The notes beneath the pieces were generated by a model that worked only from the letters and a program-made list of their open reading frames with translations, was not told where the DNA came from and did not search any database. Made by a program: the position numbers and the translations under genes. Below are positions 61,001 through 64,000 of a DNA stretch of 64,000 nt, piece by piece. Numbering within the stretch: the first letter of the stretch is position 1; each line of letters begins with the position of its first letter. The stretch is from Pseudoalteromonas sp. A25 (GTDB lineage: Bacteria > Pseudomonadota > Gammaproteobacteria > Enterobacterales > Alteromonadaceae): positions 3,592,001-3,656,000 of the forward strand of contig NZ_AP021846.1 of NCBI RefSeq assembly GCF_009176705.1, in the 5' to 3' direction.

Positions 61001-61648
61001 AACGATATCATCGCTGCGGATAGCGAGTTCGTTATTTTGCTGCACCAAACGCAAAATTGCTTGATCAGGCACCAGCACGCCTTTTGGCTGGCCGGTTGAA
61101 CCAGACGTAAAAATTACATAAGCTGCAGAGTTAGGCGTTCTTGCAGGTAGCGGCTCACTCTTGGCGGTGGAATGAGACTCTAAAAGCCCCTGCAATGACA
61201 AAGTTTTCACGACACCAAACTCAATATCAGCATCACTGATAACAAGTTTGATATCACTTGTTTGACACATAAGCGCGATGCGCTCAGATGGATAGGTTCT
61301 ATCTAAAGGAACGAACACTCCTCCTGCTTTGACAATTGCCAGTACAAGACAGATCTGCTCAATTGAACGAGTCAAACATATGCCAATGGCTTGTCCGCTA
61401 CATACGCCTTGTTCGACCAAAGCTTGCGCCCAGGCATCACTGGTTGCCGCAAGCTCCTTATAAGTTATTGTGTGGCTCTTATCGCTTGATTGAACTGCAA
61501 CTTTATCTGGGTAACGTGATGCAATACGATCAAATGCTTCAACAATAGAATCATGATATAAGTCAAATTCAACACCTTTGTTCAAGTCAATAGATGCATC
61601 ATTTGCAGTAGCGTTTTTATTTATATTTGTTCCGTTATCACTGTTCAT
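40031..61648 (-). CDS. Non-ribosomal peptide synthetase, modules 1-7 (7205 aa), A-domain first with three tandem carriers
   Basis: Module 1 has no C domain: A (30-535), then three carriers in series (GGDS near 573, 654 and 730). Module 2: C (790-1250), A (1270-1770), T (near 1830). Module 3: C (1880-2330), A (2350-2835), T (near 2890). Modules 4, 5 and 6 repeat this layout every 1062 residues (T near 3950, 5013, 6075). Module 7: C (6133-6583), A (6593-7090), T (GGNS near 7143), then a short basic tail ending KKKVITV, a possible partner for the TubC dock of the next protein. Pocket codes read by eye: 1, DAYWVGGTF; 2, DFWNIGMVH (Thr); 3-6, DAFWVGGTF; 7, DALWIGGTF. The D-A-x-W-x-G-G-T-F pattern is best known for Val. 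Six C domains carry HHxxxDGWS. No E or TE domain is present. The ATG follows AAAAGGA at about 10 nt. Confidence 0.93.
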   Translation of the reverse strand: MNSDNGTNINKNATANDASIDLNKGVEFDLYHDSIVEAFDRIASRYPDKVAVQSSDKSHTITYKELAATSDAWAQALVEQGVCSGQAIGICLTRSIEQICLVLAIVKAGGVFVPLDRTYPSERIALMCQTSDIKLVISDADIEFGVVKTLSLQGLLESHSTAKSEPLPARTPNSAAYVIFTSGSTGQPKGVLVPDQAILRLVQQNNELAIRSDDIVLHQAPIVFDASTYEIWGALLSGATLVLSTQERVSLRTLSEDLRQNNISVLWLTGTLFHIIADQDVQVLSNLRLLVVGGEVISPKRVARFLALEGEQTLINGYGPTEATTFSTYYPVTSWTQTDTELAQGTFPIGHALDNTTTYILDENMNEVAQGESGQLFIGGLGLALGYINDEENTQAKFIASPFSTTGEKLYATGDKVTRLEDGRIIYQGRIDDQVKIRGYRIELGEIENRIDELDQVTKCSVVVRENKLQKQLIAFYCSDDESNVDIKSHLQQSLPEYMLPHFYQQVSNWPTTLNGKVDKQALLHTFAQQQSPAINNQDGASSLESALVAIWKEVLGLEEVGLEDNFFELGGDSILCIQVAGLAELQGHKVDIGDMFDFPTIKQLSGYLSGKAATAVVPSDDLEQLLTTIWQDVLNVKNISVDDDFFQLGGDSILCIQVAGLAEEQGYTIEIGDIFDYPTIAQLANHLSSERAPTELDPVEALKTIWQTVLGVEYVSAEDDFFEIGGDSLLCVQVAGLAEEQGFHFSVADMFDHSKLSDLAKTYHNEPSTTPQLHSDAAFTDYQTLPLPNGVSAIYPASQAQIGMLYHSDVEQGKGVYHDILSHTIHIPFEQAHFNTALEKVIAKHEILRTAFDVDSYPVVMQQVHERITPEVDITFAQSVDEQQQRAMHKKWIDDEINRDFEWHRPGLFRAKVFVFSDDCFVLGLSFHHAILDGWSASNLISDLATLLIDEQEAGQFNDKLACRYQDYIDLEQQALVNPQSKDYWLDTLRDAEKTEILPLGQANGRGMERVSVELDVEKTAQLAKIARELGVTLKTVFMAVHLKAMSLLSGRTDVITGLVTNGRPEALDGDKLVGMFINTLAFRVNLSDISWKAFITQVARTEYELLKHRRYPLAATKSDLGGAELFDILFNFTHFRNYDKKQSNGQYLVQRGAFSQLLSEEEDLLALDHESSNFAMSIQAGLLPDNSRAYLVIESDASKYSELDRARFAQIYSAQIGALLADPDASCQATAQRSTSTQQLVLAEDFDNITSQWHTEREHYHTPMGIHHTFEKQVELTPNATALTTNTESVTYADLNRRANRLAHLLRARHEQEFGSEMVSQSLVLLYQQSGIEQIVSILAVLKAGGAYVPINTDLPKSRISHILEDTAAKLAITSTAYQAQLEDALYDSNFHCDVVVVDQNNALNDQPDSDLQLASSVNDVAYVIYTSGTTGKAKGVLQTHQNVMRLFAATNEDYQFGEQDVWLLYHAYTFDFSVWEMWGALLHGGRLVIPQANIIRDFPEVVKLCLQESVTVLNQTPGAFQGFTDAALAQKVAFPSLRYVIFGGDKLNPASLKEWWAHHGDTQPQLVNMYGITETTVHTTYHPLYKHNATEFSTIGKVLRDMQAYVLNEQLQLVAPGVPGELYIGGAGLAKGYLNRDSLTAERFVENPFADAQMKALGYDRMYKTGDVVRWLENGDLEYLGRNDNQIKVRGYRIELGEIEAALLQQNFVKQAIVVTENEGGHARILAYIVAEGEVVDVNALHMALSQALPTYMVPAHIMQIDAVPLTSNGKLNRAALPKPFVNGSRAYVAPTTALEQQLCEIWQDILKVEKVGINDSYFELGGDSILSIQVAAKARAVGIDFSLMDLMNCKSIASLAAKISSGEVRASGGTSSTAFSLIAEQDRVRMPQGVVDAYPIAQTQLGMLYHSDRGREESAYHDIMTHTIRMPYHEGAFTKAFMALVERHEILRTAFNVGDYLQPLQLVFDRIDTSFDTQDQLGWSVEARQQALDTWFEQEKKAGLNWQKAGVFRAQVFVHDESAFVFGFSFHHALLDGWSVSVLMSDLVALYGAAMSGETANLPKIETCYRDYIELEQKELNNEPSQNYWRELSNELEPLVIPGNARSGEKSSILRCDVSVSKSETAMAKDFAASLGVSLKSVLLAVHLRALHALSGQQQLVTGMVTNGRPEAVGGEQLLGLFLNSLPLSTQAAALDWSAWVKQLAEQELELWQHRRYPMAALKRERDGEELFSTLFNYTHFRAYAQESVGEALLFERGAEGLSNSLFEHSNYPFILQAGMTPAGDSIYLTLEVDTSRYTEQDLARFVACYRHSFMQMLNAPQTLCDKPLLQPHEQQQLAQWSGTYTPLAQDISLVDKLADVTAKYGDAIALQDAHTTYSYAQLQAQTQSLAGALAAQGVQPGERVGILFDRSIDAVLAILAVVQAGGCYVPVDAQYPQERIRFMLEDAQVTRVISADELCATAGLEVCQVLAWSSLVAQSQHSTPVSVSARHAHSASYVMYTSGSTGTPKGVQVIDQGLLRLAANRSELAIESDDVLLQLAPLVFDASSFEIWSALLNGATVAVADAGKVTVERIEQELARHQVSVLWLTASLFHVVVDEKLEALKGLRALVAGGDALSPRHVATYLAAPWSECLVNGYGPTEATTFTCFYAMQSWDEGQSVPIGKPLDNTLCYILDSELNPVAPGTPGELFIGGAALAQGYLGEPSKTAEQFLADPFVGNDARMYRTGDKVCFNASGLIEFLGRIDQQVKIRGYRIEPGEIESALCEHAAITDAAILVHEVGGQKQLAAYVASTLTQADIQAYLVDRLPSYMHPQHMLVMEELPLNVNGKVDRKALKGMSLSAEAGTSEQEDGTPRTALEAQLCEIWQEVLEVASVSIYDNFFELGGDSILSIQLAARAQAEGVNFALEDLFECDTLAELAATIDGGEASELKDTRTDAFSLITDMDRAKLPADVVDAYPIAQTQLGMLYHSERERAESAYHDIMTHTVRLAYNETAFAQAMSALMARHEILRTAFDIGQYSQPLQLVYEQVEVPLTTEYQQGWDLATRQAAMEAWLAEERAQGLDFKSPGVFRAKVFAHADNAFVLGLSFHHALLDGWSTSILMSDLVSYYQAALAGNLVNKEALTTSYRDFIGLEREALTSEETQSYWQQVISKLEPMQLIGHAKAQDKAEIVRQDLGINEKETEQAKAYAASLGVSLKSVLLAVHLRALHALSGQQQLVTGMVTNGRPETVGGDQLLGLFLNSLPFSTQAPALDWSAWVKQLAEQEHQLWRHRRYPLATLKRERDGEELFSTLFNYTHFRAYAQESVGEALLFERGADGVTDAGFEHSNYPFILQAGMTPTGDNIYMTLEIDTSRYTEQDLARFVACYRHSFMQMLNAPQTLCDKPLLQPHEQQQLAQWSGTYTPLAQDISLVDKLADVTAKYGDAIALQDAHTTYSYAQLQAQTQALAGALAAHGVQPGERVAMLFERSVDAVLAILAVVQAGGCYVPVDAQYPQERIRFMLEDAQVTRVISADELCATAGLEVCQVLAWSSLVAQSQHSTPVSVSARHAHSASYVMYTSGSTGTPKGVQVIDQGLLRLAANRSELAIESDDVLLQLAPLVFDASSFEIWSALLNGATVAVADAGKVTVERIEQELARHQVSVLWLTASLFHVVVDEKLEALKGLRALVAGGDALSPRHVATYLAAPWSECLVNGYGPTEATTFTCFYAMQSWDEGQSVPIGKPLDNTLCYILDSELNPVAPGTPGELFIGGAALAQGYLGEPSKTAEQFLADPFVGNDARMYRTGDKVCFNTSGLIEFLGRIDQQVKIRGYRIEPGEIESALCEHAAITDAAILVHEVGGQKQLAAYVASTLTHAQINVFLAQRLPSYMHPQYMLVMEELPLNVNGKVDRKALKGMSLSAEAGTSDQEDGTPRTALEAQLCEIWQEVLEVASVSIYDNFFELGGDSILSIQLAARAQAEGVNFALEDLFECDTLAELAATIDGGEASELKDTRTDAFSLITDADRAKLPDGVVDAYPIAQTQLGMLYHSEREREESAYHDIMTHTVRLAYNETAFAQAMSALMARHEILRTAFDFGQYSQPLQLVYEQVEVPLSTEYQQGWDLATRQAAMEAWLAEERAQGLDFKSPGVFRAKVFAHADNAFVLGLSFHHALLDGWSTSILMSDLVSYYQAALAGNLVNKEALTTSYRDFIALEQETLASEETLHYWQSVVAQLDVLKLKGNAPANTESSIERAMVPVTEQETEQAKAYAASLGVSLKSVLLAVHLRALHALSGQQQLVTGMVTNGRPEAVGGDQLLGLFLNSLPFSTQAPALDWSAWVKQLAEQEHQLWRHRRYPLATLKRERDGEELFSTLFNYTHFRAYAQESVGEALLFERGADGVTDAGFEHSNYPFILQAGMTPTGSSIYLMLETDTSLYTEQDLARFVACYRHSFMQMLNAPQTLCDKPLLQPHEQQQLAQWSGTYTPLAQDISLVDKLADVTAKYGDAIALQDAHTTYSYAQLQAQTQALAGALAAHGVQPGERVAMLFERSVDAVLAILAVVQAGGCYVPVDAQYPQERIRFMLEDAQVTRVISADELCATAGLEVCQVLAWSSLVAQSQHSTPVSVSARHAHSASYVMYTSGSTGTPKGVQVIDQGLLRLAANRSELAIESDDVLLQLAPLVFDASSFEIWSALLNGATVAVADAGKVTVERIEQELARHQVSVLWLTASLFHVVVDEKLEALKGLRALVAGGDALSPRHVATYLAAPWSECLVNGYGPTEATTFTCFYAMQSWDEGQSVPIGKPLDNTLCYILDSELNPVAPGTPGELFIGGAALAQGYLGEPSKTAEQFLADPFVGNDARMYRTGDKVCFNASGLIEFLGRIDQQVKIRGYRIEPGEIESALCEHAAITDAAILVHEVGGQKQLAAYVASTLTQADIQAYLVDRLPSYMHPQHMLVMEELPLNVNGKVDRKALKGMSLSAEAGTSEQEDGTPRTALEAQLCEIWQEVLEVASVSIYDNFFELGGDSILSIQLAARAQAEGVNFALEDLFECDTLAELAATIDGGEASELKDTRTDAFSLITDADRAKLPVGVVDAYPIAQTQLGMLYHSEREREESAYHDIMTHTVRLAYNETAFAQAMSALMARHEILRTAFDFGQYSQPLQLVYEQVEVPLTTEYQQGWDLATRQAAMEAWLAEERAQGLDFKSPGVFRAKVFAHADNAFVLGLSFHHALLDGWSTSILMSDLVSYYQAALAGNLVNKEALTTSYRDFIALEQETLASEETLHYWQSVVAQLDVLKLKGNAPANTESSIERAMVPVTEQETEQAKAYAASLGVSLKSVLLAVHLRALHALSGQQQLVTGMVTNGRPEAVGGDQLLGLFLNSLPFSTQAPALDWSAWVKQLAEQEHQLWRHRRYPLATLKRERDGEELFSTLFNYTHFRAYAQESVGEALLFERGADGVTDAGFEHSNYPFILQAGMTPTGSSIYLMLETDTSLYTEQDLARFVACYRHSFMQMLNAPQTLCDKPLLQPHEQQQLAQWSGTYTPLAQDISLVDKLADVTAKYGDAIALQDAHTTYSYAQLQAQTQALAGALAAHGVQPGERVAMLFERSVDAVLAILAVVQAGGCYVPVDAQYPQERIRFMLEDAQVTRVISADELCATAGLEVCQVLAWSSLVAQSQHSTPVSVSARHAHSASYVMYTSGSTGTPKGVQVIDQGLLRLAANRSELAIESDDVLLQLAPLVFDASSFEIWSALLNGATVAVADAGKVTVERIEQELARHQVSVLWLTASLFHVVVDEKLEALKGLRALVAGGDALSPRHVATYLAAPWSECLVNGYGPTEATTFTCFYAMQSWDEGQSVPIGKPLDNTLCYILDSELNPVAPGTPGELFIGGAALAQGYLGESSKTAEQFLADPFVGNDARMYRTGDKVCFNASGLIEFLGRIDQQVKIRGYRIEPGEIESALCEHAAITDAAILVHEVGGQKQLAAYVASTLTQADIQAYLVDRLPSYMHPQHMLVMEELPLNVNGKVDRKALKGMSLSAEAGTSDQEDGTPRTALEAQLCEIWQEVLEVASVSIYDNFFELGGDSILSIQLAARAQAEGVNFALEDLFECDTLAELAATIDGGDAGELSAVDSEVFSLISEADRALMPEHIEDAYPVSRLQLGLIYHSRIANSSVYHDLLSYKVELPLDSAALTYVLETVGARHEILRTQIVSDEFSEPLQLVHKQAQIPLFISETGQDAEAVRSWYTQQKQQGFSDADFPMLRIAAHKVNEHSFYISLSFHHAILDGWSEAALISEILSKYDAALKGNSLTVEPISACYRDYIAKELAVLADEDNAQFWKETLSGTEARAVNLLPEQHQDIEMLTGTDTDYASFSISAEQASALRALTSELDVSLKTLLFTAHVKALAVATGYNQVVTGTSLHGRPETLDSEKILGLFVNMLPFAIDVQKMSWRDLVTSVHAMSKQVESQRFYPVEAIKQVLGGQEPYVTSFNYTNFRNYWQEKSVDGTSVLNSRMGEGENSLPFNLNIQAYQDRDEINGSLSTLRSHYETGVGVTYARLFKRIVACMLNDIDSLHTDIVNEQEREVQLSLWNQAKSDFGNATIHELFESQVAAMPDAIALKTAQGSITYAQLNTLANQRAQYLLSKTEKSPIAVGIYHHERVDMVVSMLAVLKMGAAYVPISTDSPIERIAHIVDDCALPVVLTDAQQARAMRAVLEYCSNQPKVVLVDDSDVQQCSTEKPTSDVNAQSLAYVMYTSGTTGVPKGVLIPHQGVTSLVNNTDFMQITASDVFAQLANPAFDAATLEVWGALTQGATLVVPSSDFALEAQQIEKLLRVEQVTTLWLTRALFDSVYSQLPDMFASLRYLIIGGEALTPAIMNRLVSQTHRPMHILNGYGPTESTTFATTFECTQTTSGAVPIGKPINGRQVYVLSENKTLLPTGAVGELYISGAGLARGYLNQPELTATRFVRNSFASEQDLSNGYTTLYRTGDKVRWLPDGNLEYIGRDDAQVKIRGYRIELSGIEEVLMELSEVKHAIVKLQQVNSEAALVAYVVTNSGRELNEKSLQQALRNKLFSYQIPSHFMFMESIPLTANGKVNLEALPSIEDVQVSDYVAPRNELEAQLCEIWQENLGVERIGIEDNFFRLGGNSINAVRIMAKLRALLDFELPIAALYEHQNIGAIAENIAQMKQQAIDTSITSQAMTQKKKVITV
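43311..56054. repeat. Four tandem near-identical 3186-bp NRPS module units (modules 6, 5, 4, 3)
   Basis: Units begin near 43311, 46497, 49683 and 52869, exactly 3186 bp apart (for example the block beginning CCATCAATGGTCGCCGC). The A and T domains are almost identical at the DNA level in all four. Differences are limited to short patches: the C-domain entry of module 3, parts of the C domain of module 4, and the A-domain end of module 4 (HAQINVFLAQRLPS). The pattern shows recent amplification and gene conversion. It is also a risk for short-read assembly. Confidence 0.92.
59350..60020 (-). other. Three tandem carrier (thiolation) domains of module 1
   Basis: Each ~75-residue carrier keeps the phosphopantetheine Ser in GGDS (two GGDSI, one GGDSL) and shares the unusual following sequence CIQVAGLAE or CVQVAGLAE. 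They are therefore an internal triplication. They lie between A1 and C2 with short linkers. Tandem carriers are known to raise flux in some fatty-acid and polyketide synthases and to serve trans-acting tailoring enzymes; which applies here is not shown. Confidence 0.9.
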
Positions 61649-62082
61649 GATAATTGAATCCTTTTCCTAATTTAATATTTTCAAAACCACCAAAAAGACC
61701 AAAAAATCAATCAATCAAGGATGGTAAAACCAACTAAACCCAGCTATAAAACCGGGGCGCACAATGAACTTTTATAAAATTCAATAAATTAGATTTAGAA
61801 ATCACTAAAACCAGACAAAGGAAAAGAACCAACCAAACAAATATATGGGCGCTCTAAATCAACTCTTAATTCAACCTCTTATTTATTGTCTGGAGGTTAA
61901 TGATCCGTTGATTCAAACAATAATGTTTTTCAGAGTTGCCACCAACCTGTAATAGCTGACAGCACGCTGCAAATACATGATAAACAAAGGTTTTATATGA
62001 GCACCTGTAACTTATTACTGGCTCTGAATACGCTTTTCGGGAGAGGGATGTATCAATAAAAGTTGCATCTTAAGTAATGAAG
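61649..62082. other. Leader region upstream of the NRPS operon
   Basis: This 434-bp AT-rich region lies between the right border repeat and the first NRPS start on the minus strand. It must contain the promoter of the large operon. I see no open reading frame over 60 codons, no RNA gene, no convincing sigma-70 box pair and no obvious LytTR direct repeats. Only the AAAAGGA ribosome site close to 61660 is clear. Confidence 0.5.
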
Positions 62083-62285
62083 TAATTAACCTCAGCTGCG
62101 GATAAGAGTTTTGATAGCTCAGAATAGAGACATTGCAACCCCTTCAATATCCAATGACGATATTTCGCTCACTATCAAGGCATTTTCGTGAAGTAATAGC
62201 GAGCTATTACAAATGAAAATAACGAAGAGAGTGGGTGAAATAGCTTTATTGGGCAAATTCTCTTATGTGCAGCTGAGGTTAATTA
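62083..62285 (-). repeat. 203-bp MITE-like repeat, copy B (right border of the accessory island)
   Basis: This is the inverted copy of the repeat at 6641-6843, 203 bp with three substitutions. It has the same terminal repeats (TAATTAACCTCAGCTGC and complement) and internal hairpin. It lies between the NRPS operon leader and the acnB terminator. Confidence 0.9.
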
Positions 62286-62352
62286 ATAAGATGAGTATTA
62301 GCTATGAGATGAACGAGAAGAAGGTTGTGGGAACAATTAGCAAACGCACACA

Positions 62353-62381
62353 AAAAAGCCGGTGAATTCACCGGCCTTTTT
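62353..62381 (-). terminator. Rho-independent terminator of acnB
   Basis: AAAAAGCCGGTGAATTCACC continued by GGCCTTTTT is a perfect 11-12-bp stem with an A run and a T run on its two sides. It lies 15 bp past the acnB stop codon on the minus strand and could work in both directions. Confidence 0.9.
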
Positions 62382-62395
62382 AGCAAACTAGGGTA

Positions 62396-64000
62396 TTAAA
62401 CCGCTTGCTGAATGATCACACCGTCAGCCTTTTTAGTGTACTGAGGCATTTTGTGGAAGTTCAAGTAACGGTATGTATCTGCCGCCGTTGCATTGATCTT
62501 CGCAGCATACTCTTGGTATTCAGCAGGAGTAGGTAGTTTACCTAAAATTGCCGCTACTGCCGCAAGCTCTGCTGACGCTAAGAATACGTTAGCGCCTGTA
62601 CCTAGACGGTTAGGGAAGTTACGCGTAGAGGTAGAGACAACCGTTGCTTTGTCAGCAACACGTGCTTGGTTACCCATACATAGTGAACACCCTGGTGTTT
62701 CGATACGCGCACCAACACGACCAAAGATACCGTAGTAACCTTCGTCAGTTAGCTGATCTTTATCCATCTTAGTTGGTGGTGCAACCCAAAGTTGAGTTGG
62801 GATACGACCAGTGAAACCATCAAGTAGTTTACCTGCGGCACGGAAGTGACCAATGTTAGTCATACAAGAACCAATGAATACTTCATCGATTTTCTCGCCC
62901 GTAACGTCCGAAAGTAAACGTGCATCATCAGGATCGTTCGGTGCACACAAGATAGGCTCTTTGATTTCAGCAAGATCGATTTCTAGTACGTGCTTGTACT
63001 CAGCATCTTTATCCGCTTCCATCAATTCAGGGTTCGCTAACCACTCTTGCATTGCAGTAATACGACGTTCAATCGTACGTACATCACCGTAACCTTCAGA
63101 GATCATCCACTTGAGCATCACGATGTTTGACTCAAGATACTCAGAGATAGACTCTTTAGATAGCTTAACGGTACAACCTGCCGCTGAACGCTCTGCTGAA
63201 GCGTCTGATAATTCAAATGCTTGTTCAACTGTTAGGTGCTCAACACCTTCGATTTCTAGAACACGGCCAGAGAATTCGTTGATCTTGCCTTTTTTCTCAA
63301 CCGTTAATAAGCCTTCTTTGATACCGTAGTAAGGGATAGCATGTACTAGGTCACGTAATGTGATACCCGGCTGCATTTCACCTTTAAAACGAACCAAAAT
63401 TGATTCAGGCATATCCAGTGGCATTACACCTGTTGCTGCTGCGAATGCAACCGCACCAGAACCCGCTGGGAATGAAATACCTAGTGGGAAACGCGTATGA
63501 GAGTCACCACCAGTACCTACTGTATCTGGCAATAACATACGGTTTAACCAAGAGTGGATAACACCGTCACCTGGACGTAGTGATACACCGCCACGGTTCA
63601 TGATGAAATCAGGTAATGTGTGGTGTGTGTTTACGTCGATTGGTTTTGGATATGCTGACGTGTGACAGAATGACTGCATCGTTAAATCAGCAGAGAAACC
63701 TAAACATGCTAAATCTTTTAACTCATCACGTGTCATAGGACCGGTGGTATCTTGTGAACCAACAGTCGTCATTTTCGGCTCACAGTATTGACCTGGGCGT
63801 ACGCCTGGCATGTTACACGCTTTACCTACCATCTTCTGAGCAAGGGTAAAGCCTTTGCCTGAATCAGTAATAAGTGCAGGTTTACGGAAAATATCTTCAG
63901 CTTCCATACCTAAAGATGTACGTGCTTTATCAGTTAAACCACGACCGATGATCAATGGAATACGGCCACCTGCGCGTACTTCGTCTAGGATCACATCTGA
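62396..64000 (-). CDS. acnB: Aconitate hydratase B (C-terminal part, 5' end outside window)
   Basis: AcnB interconverts citrate and isocitrate through cis-aconitate in the TCA cycle and is cytosolic with a 4Fe-4S cluster. About 535 C-terminal residues of the usual ~865 are in the window; the frame stays open to 64000. Visible marks are [42 protein letters not shown], the cluster Cys in [16 protein letters not shown] and [11 protein letters not shown], and the family C-terminus [14 protein letters not shown]...KADGVI. No disruption is seen. It is core genome and marks the right boundary of the accessory island. Confidence 0.97.
   Translation of the reverse strand, partial: SDVILDEVRAGGRIPLIIGRGLTDKARTSLGMEAEDIFRKPALITDSGKGFTLAQKMVGKACNMPGVRPGQYCEPKMTTVGSQDTTGPMTRDELKDLACLGFSADLTMQSFCHTSAYPKPIDVNTHHTLPDFIMNRGGVSLRPGDGVIHSWLNRMLLPDTVGTGGDSHTRFPLGISFPAGSGAVAFAAATGVMPLDMPESILVRFKGEMQPGITLRDLVHAIPYYGIKEGLLTVEKKGKINEFSGRVLEIEGVEHLTVEQAFELSDASAERSAAGCTVKLSKESISEYLESNIVMLKWMISEGYGDVRTIERRITAMQEWLANPELMEADKDAEYKHVLEIDLAEIKEPILCAPNDPDDARLLSDVTGEKIDEVFIGSCMTNIGHFRAAGKLLDGFTGRIPTQLWVAPPTKMDKDQLTDEGYYGIFGRVGARIETPGCSLCMGNQARVADKATVVSTSTRNFPNRLGTGANVFLASAELAAVAAILGKLPTPAEYQEYAAKINATAADTYRYLNFHKMPQYTKKADGVIIQQAV

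Noticed and set aside
23240..61648. Many plus-strand open frames of 60-116 codons opposite the NRPS genes, for example 56470-56820 and the repeated set at 47338, 50524 and 53710
   Set aside because: They recur in step with the module repeats, lack ribosome sites and lie opposite strongly conserved coding DNA, so they are antisense shadows.
23240..61648. Possible epimerization or N-methyltransferase domains hidden in the NRPSs
   Set aside because: Module periods (about 1062 residues for C-A-T) leave no room, and no E-type or MT motifs were found in the translated sequence.
6641..62285. Treating the two 203-bp repeats as insertion sequences or phage attachment sites
   Set aside because: They encode no transposase and have their own terminal inverted repeats, no integrase or tRNA is nearby, and the copies are inverted, not direct.
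1..64000. CRISPR arrays, tRNA or rRNA genes
   Set aside because: No regularly spaced short direct repeats or tRNA/rRNA-like sequence was seen; the only large repeats are within NRPS modules.

Overview
The window reads like a marine gammaproteobacterial chromosome, most probably Pseudoalteromonas or a close relative. This is inferred from the conserved flanking genes: typA/bipA, then glnA, a DUF4124 protein, glnL and glnG on the left, and acnB on the right. No 16S rRNA or other direct taxonomic marker is present. The left 6.6 kb is ordinary core genome. It holds a partial typA (minus strand), a nitrogen-regulated glnA with two NtrC-like boxes and a sigma-54 promoter, and glnL-glnG behind a perfect NtrC palindrome. 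A small cyclic-nucleotide-binding-domain protein follows. The right edge is acnB (minus strand, 5' end outside the window).

Between these lies about 55 kb of accessory DNA, all transcribed on the minus strand. It is bracketed by two 203-bp MITE-like repeats in inverted orientation (6641-6843 and 62083-62285, three differences between them). In transcription order it holds a 7205-aa NRPS, a 5589-aa NRPS ending in a thioesterase, a CmlA-type diiron beta-hydroxylase, a two-gene ABC-2 exporter, and a 1614-aa hybrid protein (DH, FkbM, FkbH, carrier, condensation). An operon-like set comes next: a superinfection-immunity-like membrane protein, a Yip1-like membrane protein, a MacA/MacB-like exporter, and a LytS-type kinase with a LytTR regulator. 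Last comes a pair made of a 2OG-Fe amino-acid dioxygenase and a class V PLP enzyme.

I read the assembly line as follows. The hybrid protein makes a glyceryl-derived acyl starter on its own carrier, and its terminal condensation domain supplies the C domain that the first NRPS module lacks. Twelve modules then act. Codes read by eye from the A domains are Val-like (1), Thr (2), Val-like (3-7), Thr (8), Val-like (9), Thr (10), aliphatic (11) and an unrecognised code (12), with release by the C-terminal TE. Module 1 has three carrier domains in a row. No epimerization domain is present. Even so, eight of the eleven NRPS condensation domains are of the D-acceptor-like 'GM-L-F/Y-H' type and follow GGDS-type carriers. 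Together with the CmlA-like hydroxylase, this suggests a heavily modified (beta-hydroxylated or dehydrated), very hydrophobic acyl-dodecapeptide. I do not recognise it as a described product. Modules 3-6 are near-identical 3186-bp tandem units, and modules 8-9 and 10-11 are a duplicated pair with a 6393-bp offset, so the locus looks recently amplified.
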